Of a DNA stretch of 64,000 nucleotides, positions 55,783 through 64,000 are shown piece after piece. Position numbers and translations under genes: made by a program. This stretch comes from Thermus neutrinimicus (GTDB taxonomy: Bacteria > Deinococcota > Deinococci > Deinococcales > Thermaceae): positions 1 to 64,000 of the forward strand of contig NZ_JAKTNU010000006.1 of the NCBI RefSeq assembly GCF_022760955.1, given 5' to 3'. The notes beneath the pieces are model-generated. The model made no database searches, had not been told where the DNA came from, and saw only the letters and a program-made list of their open reading frames with translations. Numbering within the stretch: position 1 is the first letter of the stretch; every line of letters starts with the position of its first letter.

Positions 55783-56682
55783 TCATTGAGGCCCTGCCGG
55801 CGTGAGGCGGAGGAGGGTGTGGACCGCCCTTTCCAGGGCCAGCCAGGGATCCTTGCCTTCCTTGGCCCGGCGTTCCGCCTGGATCAGGGCGTCCAGGCTG
55901 CCCTCGAGGGTCTCCCTAGCCAGGCCTCGTGCCAGCTCCAGCGCCCTTTTGGCCGCATAGGGATGGGCCTCGAGGCGGGCGAGGTCCGCCTCCGTGGGCC
56001 TGGGGTTTTCCCGAAGGAGCATCCAGGCCCTGGCCAGAAGGGAAAACTGCCAGGCGAAGGCTCCGAGGAGCCTCAAGGGTTCCTCCCCCTCCTCCCTTAG
56101 CCGCCTGAGGTGGCGGAAGGCGGCCCTGGCATCCCGATCCAAGACGGCCCGCACCAGGTCAAAACCGCTTATGGGGGGTTTTAGGGCCACCACCCGCTCC
56201 ACCTTCTCCAGGGTGAGGGGAGGTGGCAGGAGGGCAAGCTTTTCCAGCTCCCTCTCCAGGGCCTCGAGGTCCCCCTCCAGGGAGGCCAGGTACTGGGCGA
56301 TGCCCGCGGGCAACCTAAACCCCAGGCGCTTGGCCCGGTTTTCCAGGTGGCGTACGAGGTCCTTACCCCTCGGGGTGGGGAAGTCCCGCCTTTCGCGGGT
56401 GCGGTAGAAGGCGGCCCGGGCGGTGGTGGGCTTGGGGTCAAGGAGGAGCACGGCCACCTCCTCGGGGACGTTTTCCAGGAGGGGTTTTAGCGCCTTCCAT
56501 TCCCCGTCGCTCACCTCCCGCAGGTCCAGCATGGCCCCCGCCCCCCCGAAAAGCCCAGGGCTTAGGGCCTCTGAGAGGGCCTCGGGGGTGGGCTCGGTGA
56601 AGCGGCTAAAGCCCCTGAGGGAGGCCTCCTGGAGGAGCGCCTCCTTGGCCAGGAAGTGGTCTCCCGTGAAGGCGACGACCAT
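55783..56682 (-). CDS. holA: DNA polymerase III subunit delta
   Basis: A 299-residue clamp-loader wrench subunit. Layout fits HolA: N-terminal AAA-like domain without a Walker A site (MVVAFTGDHFLAKEALLQEA, VAVLLLDPKPTTARAAFY), then the helical lid with LASLEGDLEALERELEKLAL and the collar domain (LLGAFAWQFSLLARAWMLL). It follows the acyl-CoA dehydrogenase gene by 19 nt. Confidence 0.88.
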   Translation of the reverse strand: MVVAFTGDHFLAKEALLQEASLRGFSRFTEPTPEALSEALSPGLFGGAGAMLDLREVSDGEWKALKPLLENVPEEVAVLLLDPKPTTARAAFYRTRERRDFPTPRGKDLVRHLENRAKRLGFRLPAGIAQYLASLEGDLEALERELEKLALLPPPLTLEKVERVVALKPPISGFDLVRAVLDRDARAAFRHLRRLREEGEEPLRLLGAFAWQFSLLARAWMLLRENPRPTEADLARLEAHPYAAKRALELARGLARETLEGSLDALIQAERRAKEGKDPWLALERAVHTLLRLTPAGPQ

Positions 56683-56701
56683 GCCCGCCGTTTCCCGCCT
56701 C

Positions 56702-57859
56702 CTACAGGGCGTTCAGCCCCGTGGCCTCCCGCCCCAGGACCAGGGTGTGGATGTCGTGGGTGCCCTCGTAGGTGTAGACGGTTTCCAGGTTAAGCATGTG
56801 GCGGATGGCGTGGTACTCCAGGGTGATGCCGCTTCCCCCCAGGATGTCCCGGGCCAGGCGGGCCGCCTTCAAGGCCTTCCACACGTTCTGCCTCTTAGCC
56901 AGGGAGACCTGGGCGGGCTTAAGCTTCCCCTCGTCCTTGAGCCGGGCCAGGCGCCAGGCGAGAAGGAGCCCCTCCGTGTGGTCGGCAAGCATCTCCGCCA
57001 GCTTGGCCTGCAAAAGCTGCTTTTGGGCAAGGGGCGTTCCGAAGGTGCTCCGGCTTTTGGCAAACTCCACCGCCTCCGTGTACACGGCCTCCAAGGCCCC
57101 CAAGGCCCCCCAGGCGATGCCGAAGCGGGCCTGGGTGAGGCAGGAAAGGGGGGCTTTTAGGCCTATCGCCTGGGGCAGGCGTAGGGCCTCGGGCACCCTC
57201 ACCTCCTCCAGCACCAGCTCGCTGGTCACCGAGGCCCTTAGGCTCATCTTGCGCTTCACCTCCCGGGCCTGGAAGCCTTTGGTGTCGGTGGGGACGATGA
57301 AGCCTAGGACCCGCCCCTCCTCGTCCTTGGCCCAGATGATGGCGATGTGGGCCAGGTTGCCGTTGGTGATCCACATCTTGGTGCCGTTCAGGACCCAGGT
57401 GTCCCCCTCGAGGCGGGCCTTGGTCTTCATGTTGCCGTAGGGGTCCGAACCTCCGTCGGGCTCGGTGAGGCCGAAAGCCCCCACCATCTCCCCCCGGGCC
57501 AGCCTGGGGAGGAACTCCCGCTTCTGCTCCTCGCTGCCGAAGGCGTAGATGGGGTACATGACCAAGGAGCTTTGCACGCTCACGAAGCTCCTAAGCCCCG
57601 AGTCCACCCGTTCCAGCTCGTAGGCGATGAGGCCGTAGGCGGCGCTGGAGACCCCTGCCCCCCCGTACTCCGGGGGCAGGGTGGGGCCTAGGAAGCCCAG
57701 CTCCGCGAACCGGGGTATGAGGTGGGTGGGGAAGACCCCTTCCTCCCACCACTGGCCGATGTAGGGCAGGGCCTCCCTTTCCAGGAAGCGACGGGCTGCC
57801 TTTTGGATCTCCTTCTCCTCCGGGGTAAGGAGGTCTTCTATGGCGTAGAAGTCCAGCAT
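56702..57859 (-). CDS. Acyl-CoA dehydrogenase, glutaryl-CoA dehydrogenase type
   Basis: A 385-residue FAD enzyme. The signatures GAFGLTEPDGGSDP and WITNGNLAHIAIIWAK are acyl-CoA dehydrogenase motifs. The C-terminal YEGTHDIHTLVLGREATG, with the catalytic Glu in YEGTHD, matches glutaryl-CoA dehydrogenases (lysine/tryptophan breakdown). I chose ATG 57859; the longer frame to 57946 adds unrelated residues. TAAACT (57877-57882, minus) is a plausible -10. Confidence 0.88.
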   Translation of the reverse strand: MLDFYAIEDLLTPEEKEIQKAARRFLEREALPYIGQWWEEGVFPTHLIPRFAELGFLGPTLPPEYGGAGVSSAAYGLIAYELERVDSGLRSFVSVQSSLVMYPIYAFGSEEQKREFLPRLARGEMVGAFGLTEPDGGSDPYGNMKTKARLEGDTWVLNGTKMWITNGNLAHIAIIWAKDEEGRVLGFIVPTDTKGFQAREVKRKMSLRASVTSELVLEEVRVPEALRLPQAIGLKAPLSCLTQARFGIAWGALGALEAVYTEAVEFAKSRSTFGTPLAQKQLLQAKLAEMLADHTEGLLLAWRLARLKDEGKLKPAQVSLAKRQNVWKALKAARLARDILGGSGITLEYHAIRHMLNLETVYTYEGTHDIHTLVLGREATGLNAL

Positions 57860-58001
57860 GGGGCACCTCGAGGGGAAGTTTACCGGAAAGGGTTGGCCCC
57901 ATTCCCCTTCTCGCCCCACCCTGCCCCCAAAGGGTTCTAAACCCATGTGGGCAAGGGATTTGCCGGGGTCCCCACCGCGGTGGAGGCCAAGGGGGGTGGG
58001 A

Positions 58002-58220
58002 TTAGAGCATCCCCGCCAAAAAGCCCTCTTCCCGGATGGTGCGGAGGAGGTCCATCACCGTGAGGACCTGGGGATCGTACTCCACCAGGACCTGGGCGGG
58101 GCCGGTGGCCTGGACCTGGGAGGTGCCCTCGAGGGCCCGTAGGGCCTTGAGAATCCGCTCCATCCCCTCGGGGGTAGGCTCCCCCCGGATGCCGATGAGA
58201 ACCCGGTTCATGCTCCTCAT
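58002..58220 (-). CDS. HMA-like ferredoxin-fold protein without metal cysteines
   Basis: A 72-residue protein with the pattern of a heavy-metal-associated domain: LIGIRGEPTPEGMERILKAL, then a glycine turn, VQATGPAQVLVEYDPQVLTV and MDLLRTIREEGFLAG. The loop that normally holds C-x2-C reads EPTPEG, so it cannot bind copper in the usual way. ATG 58220 overlaps the upstream GNAT stop (ATGA); ATG 58211 is an alternative. Function unknown. Confidence 0.75.
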   Translation of the reverse strand: MRSMNRVLIGIRGEPTPEGMERILKALRALEGTSQVQATGPAQVLVEYDPQVLTVMDLLRTIREEGFLAGML

Positions 58221-58642
58221 TCTAGGACGCCCCGGGTTTCGCCCCGTTGCCCGCGGCTTCCCAGGACCCTCACCGCCAGGACCAGGGGTTCTACGGAGAA
58301 TCCCTGGGCCTGTAGGGCCGCCTGGAGGTCTTGCCGTTTGGGGTCCAGGTGCAGGGCCACCTCGTAGACCCCAGCGTCGTAGGCGCTTTTCACCACGGCG
58401 GCCAGGAGGCCTTCCAGGACGGCCTGGCTCCTGCCCTCCACCCGGCTGACGAGGACCGTGATGGCCTCCCCCTGCCACACCGCCTGCGCCAGGGCAAAGC
58501 CCATGGGCTCCTCCCCCTCTTCCGCCAGGAAGGAGTGGCCGGTGCGGGCAAAAAAGCGCACGGCGCCCAGGCTCAGGGGCCGGCTTCCGGCTACGCGATT
58601 GAGGAGGTCCAGATCCAGCTCGGTGAAAGGACGGAAGCGCAT
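58217..58642 (-). CDS. GNAT-fold protein of the DUF1999 type
   Basis: A 141-residue protein starting MRFRPFTELDLDLLNRVAGS, with LAEEGEEPMGFALAQAVWQG as the GNAT core strand and VSRVEGRSQAVLEGLLAAVV in place of the acetyl-CoA loop. It resembles the Thermus-restricted DUF1999 family, of which a T. thermophilus member has a solved structure. The substrate is unknown. It overlaps the HMA-like gene and follows the VWA gene by 7 nt. Confidence 0.8.
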   Translation of the reverse strand: MRFRPFTELDLDLLNRVAGSRPLSLGAVRFFARTGHSFLAEEGEEPMGFALAQAVWQGEAITVLVSRVEGRSQAVLEGLLAAVVKSAYDAGVYEVALHLDPKRQDLQAALQAQGFSVEPLVLAVRVLGSRGQRGETRGVLE

Positions 58643-58649
58643 GGGCCCA

Positions 58650-59981
58650 TTATGCCTCCTGGGCCTGGGGTTTGGGGCGGAAGAGAAGGGCTTCCAGGAG
58701 GAGCACCAAGGCGGCGAGGAGGGCAAGGAACCGGCCTGCCCCTCCTTGGCTTTGCGGAAGGAAGCTGGGCCCAGGGGTGGGGAGAAGGGTTTCCCCTGGG
58801 GAAAGGAGGCCCGTGCGCACCTCCCGGTAGGGTTTGAGGAAGTTGTAGACCAGCAGGGGGAAGAAGGGGCGGTCCTGGATGGCGGCCAAGGGGGGCAGGT
58901 AAAGGCCTCCTTCCGTGTGGTAGATGAGGCCTACCCCGTCCTCCCCTTCCGCCAGGGACCGCCAGGAAGAGGGGGGTGGGGGAGGAGGGGAGAGGTGCTC
59001 CCCCACAAGGGTCACCCCTTCCAGGAGGGGGTGAGGGGTGGTGAGGAGAACCGGGGTGGGGTCTCCCCCGGAAGGGGCGAGTAAAAGGGTGGGCCCATCG
59101 GGGGGCCCTTGGGGCACCGCCACGCGCACCCGCACCTCCCTCCCTGGAGTTGCCCCCAGGAGGAGGAAGAGCCTTTCCAGGGCGGGGGTCCTGGGGTAGT
59201 CCACCCCAAGCCGCTTGAGGCCGAAGCCCACCTCGTCGTCCAGAGGGAGGGCATCCCCATTCAGGAGCTGGGCGGTAAAGGTGGGGGGCAGGTTTTCCAA
59301 CCGGGCAAAGCCCCGGGGCGGAACCGGCACCTCCTCTACCTCACCGCCCACCTCCACCCGGGCGGTAAGGGTGCGGTTTGCGCTGTTGCCAAGGGCCAAA
59401 AACCCTTGGGCCACGGCCACGATTCCCAGGTTCTCCCTGGGGCTTCCCACCCCTAGGTACCCATCCGCCCCAGGGGGCGGAGGCCCGTCGCTGACCACCA
59501 GCACCGGGGCCCTGAGGAGCCTCCGCCCTAGGGCCATGGCCTCCTCCAGCCTGGCCTCCCGGTCCTTGGCCTCCAGCTCCAGAAGCCTGGCCCTCAGGAC
59601 GATCCCGGGGGCGGGGCCATAGGCCTCGGGCTTTTCCCCAGCCCGCACCAAGACGGCCTCCGGGGTTCTTTCCAGAAGGGGGAGGAGCCTTTCCTTGGCC
59701 AGGTCCAGACGGGTCTTGGCCCCCTCCTGGGCGGCCATGCTGGCGGAGGTGTCCACCACATAGACCATGGGGGAAGGTCCTAAGGGGGGATCCTCGAGGG
59801 CCAGGACCACGAGGGCGGCCGCCAGGAGGAGGAGAAGAAGCCTTAAGTCCAGCCGGGGCCGAAGGCGTTGCCTCCTGCTCCTCTGCCATAGCCACACCCC
59901 GGCCCAGGGGCGGACCCGGGGCCTTTTCGCCCGGTAGAGGAGGTAGACCAGAAGGAGGACCGGAGGAAGAAGCCAGAGCAT
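58650..59981 (-). CDS. BatA-like membrane protein with VWA domain
   Basis: A 443-residue protein. Helices near residues 1-16 (LWLLPPVLLLVYLLY) and 47-62 (LLLLLLAAALVVLALE) precede a von Willebrand A domain with the complete-type MIDAS motif D-T-S-A-S (VYVVDTSASMAAQ) and VVSDGPPPPGADGYL. A long extracytoplasmic part follows, and a last helix (FLALLAALVLLLEALLF) closes it, the BatA/aerotolerance layout. ATG 59981 starts it; the longer frame is in non-coding sequence. The DUF58 protein at 2.6 kb would be its usual partner but is far away. Confidence 0.82.
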   Translation of the reverse strand: MLWLLPPVLLLVYLLYRAKRPRVRPWAGVWLWQRSRRQRLRPRLDLRLLLLLLAAALVVLALEDPPLGPSPMVYVVDTSASMAAQEGAKTRLDLAKERLLPLLERTPEAVLVRAGEKPEAYGPAPGIVLRARLLELEAKDREARLEEAMALGRRLLRAPVLVVSDGPPPPGADGYLGVGSPRENLGIVAVAQGFLALGNSANRTLTARVEVGGEVEEVPVPPRGFARLENLPPTFTAQLLNGDALPLDDEVGFGLKRLGVDYPRTPALERLFLLLGATPGREVRVRVAVPQGPPDGPTLLLAPSGGDPTPVLLTTPHPLLEGVTLVGEHLSPPPPPPSSWRSLAEGEDGVGLIYHTEGGLYLPPLAAIQDRPFFPLLVYNFLKPYREVRTGLLSPGETLLPTPGPSFLPQSQGGAGRFLALLAALVLLLEALLFRPKPQAQEA

Positions 59982-60107
59982 TGCCCTTAGCCTAGCCCCC
60001 GCCTGGGGGCATGGGCTAGAGTGACGGAAGGGGATGTTGTGCCGGGTGCCCGGGCTTCCCGAGGAGCCCTCTAAACCCCCGGTGCAGGACCTAAGGGAGG
60101 GGTAGAC

Positions 60108-61079
60108 GTGTGGGTTTTGGGCATCGACACCTCCTGCGACGACACGGGGGTGGGCCTGGTGAAGGAGGGGGAGGTGGTGGTGAACCTGGTGGCGGGCCAG
60201 GTGGCCCTGCACCAGGCCTTTGGCGGGGTGGTGCCCGAGCTGGCCAGCCGGGAGCACCTGAAGGTGATCCGTCCCTTAGCGGAGAAGGCCTTGGCCGAGG
60301 CGGGGATAGCCCCTAAGGACCTTTCCCTGGTGGCCGCCACCCGGGGCCCAGGGCTCATCGGGGCCCTGCTGGTGGGGTACACCTTCGCCAAGGGCCTAGC
60401 CTGGGCCCTGGGGAAGCCCTTCTACGCCATCCACCACCTCGAGGCCCACATCGCCGCCGCCTGGCCTCCCGGCCTGAACCCCCCCTTCTTGGCCCTGGTG
60501 GCCTCGGGCGGGCACACCCACCTTTTCGCGGTGGAGGCTTTGGGACGCTACCGGCTTCTCGGGGCCACCCGGGACGATGCCGCCGGGGAGGCCTTTGACA
60601 AGGTGGCGAGGCTTCTCGGCCTGGGGTTTCCCGGGGGGCCTGAGATTGAGCGCCTGGCCCAGGAGGCCAGGGAGAAGGTGCCCTTCCCCGTCCCCCTCAA
60701 GGACCAGAAGGGGTACGAGTTCAGCTTCTCCGGCCTCAAGACCAAGGCGGTGCAGCTGGTGGAGGCCGGATATCCCGCCCCGGCCTTGGCCAAGGGGTTC
60801 CAGGAGGCGGCGGTGGAGCACCTGGCCCAGGTGGTCCTCCGGGCTGCCCAGGACACCGGGCTCCGGGTCCTTCTGGTGGCCGGGGGGGTGGCGGCGAACC
60901 GGGCCTTGCAGGCTCGCTTCCGGGAGGCGGGGCTTAGCGTGTACTTCCCCCCCAAGGGGCTTTCCCAGGACAACGGGGCCATGGTGGCCTTGGCCGCCTG
61001 GCGGCGCTACCAAGGGGGTTTTCCCCCTAGCCCCTTGTCCCTGGGGGCCGCCGCTTACTGGCCCCTCGAGGAGGCCTGA
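60108..61079 (+). CDS. tsaD: tRNA N6-adenosine threonylcarbamoyltransferase
   Basis: A 323-residue enzyme that transfers threonylcarbamoyl to A37 of ANN-decoding tRNAs. The metal motif is [11 protein letters not shown]. Nucleotide-site motifs are [35 protein letters not shown] and [11 protein letters not shown]. The start GTG 60108 has AGGGAGGGG just upstream. The 126-bp gap before it holds a GC hairpin but no gene. Confidence 0.96.
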   Translation: MWVLGIDTSCDDTGVGLVKEGEVVVNLVAGQVALHQAFGGVVPELASREHLKVIRPLAEKALAEAGIAPKDLSLVAATRGPGLIGALLVGYTFAKGLAWALGKPFYAIHHLEAHIAAAWPPGLNPPFLALVASGGHTHLFAVEALGRYRLLGATRDDAAGEAFDKVARLLGLGFPGGPEIERLAQEAREKVPFPVPLKDQKGYEFSFSGLKTKAVQLVEAGYPAPALAKGFQEAAVEHLAQVVLRAAQDTGLRVLLVAGGVAANRALQARFREAGLSVYFPPKGLSQDNGAMVALAAWRRYQGGFPPSPLSLGAAAYWPLEEA

Positions 61080-61101
61080 AGGCTTTCTCATCCTGTGGGG
61101 G

Positions 61102-61107
61102 TACAAT
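61102..61107 (+). promoter_or_regulatory. -10 element of secA
   Basis: TACAAT lies 10 nt before ATG 61118, predicting a leader of only about 4 nt. The -35 region is not clear. Confidence 0.5.
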
Positions 61108-61117
61108 CGGCCTTAGG

Positions 61118-64000
<2,883 letters not shown>

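Noticed and set aside
58650-60257. Extended start of the VWA gene
   Set aside because: The extension crosses the divergent tsaD start and non-coding sequence; the membrane helix begins right at ATG 59981.

Overview
This window looks like chromosomal DNA of a Thermus species. GC is very high, genes are packed with 1-30 nt gaps or overlaps, many start codons sit exactly where transcription should begin (leaderless mRNAs), and the gene set fits the genus: class II ribonucleotide reductase, TrmFO, a PyrR-controlled pyr operon with a leader-peptide attenuator, and a MurE lacking the diaminopimelate-type motif. No insertion sequence, prophage, CRISPR array or rRNA is visible. One tRNA is present.

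Layout. 1-3300: the end of an ABC sugar-binding protein (frameshifted near the window edge), a tungsten-type aldehyde ferredoxin oxidoreductase and a short DUF58 protein. 3288-7433 (minus): hisF-hisIE-glpX-nrdJ-DUF58 operon. 7524-14352: trmFO, then minus-strand argS, a trypsin-like/PDZ protease, two deoxynucleoside kinases and murE. 14415-22913: a secreted RCC1-type propeller, uvrC, an M19 dipeptidase, a thioesterase, two catalytic-serine-less alpha/beta-hydrolase-like proteins, a small outer-membrane-like protein, truD and an M3 oligopeptidase. 23196-27485: six consecutive secreted or membrane proteins of unknown function, ending in a YbjN-family protein, followed by an RNase II homologue. 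29433-35407: icd, two FAD oxidoreductases, a tRNA with a CAT anticodon, miaB and mobA.

35404-43710 is the most interesting region. A minus-strand operon encodes four secreted fimbrial-subunit-like proteins that share a C-terminal G-x-Y strand motif (two of them with canonical EF-hand loops), a PapD-like periplasmic chaperone and a 952-residue usher-like outer-membrane protein with SdrD-B-like domains. A terminator-like hairpin separates the subunit genes from the assembly genes. A divergent SARP/BTAD-type regulator faces the operon, and the 126-bp divergent region carries 11-bp-periodic TTAAC/TTAAT repeats pointing towards each gene. I read this as a self-contained surface-appendage system with its own activator.

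43707-64000: lon, a lipoprotein, pyrD, a broken Uma2 gene behind a perfect 17-bp inverted repeat, the pyrR-pyrB-pyrC operon with its leader, a TSUP transporter, a 2-hydroxyacid dehydrogenase, tldE-tldD, holA, a glutaryl-CoA-type dehydrogenase, a GNAT/HMA-like pair, a BatA-like VWA protein, tsaD and secA (cut by the window end).

Across the whole window the palindrome CCTCGAGG recurs about once per kilobase (roughly 60 copies counted by eye, against 2-3 expected from base composition), resembling the highly iterated palindromes of cyanobacteria.
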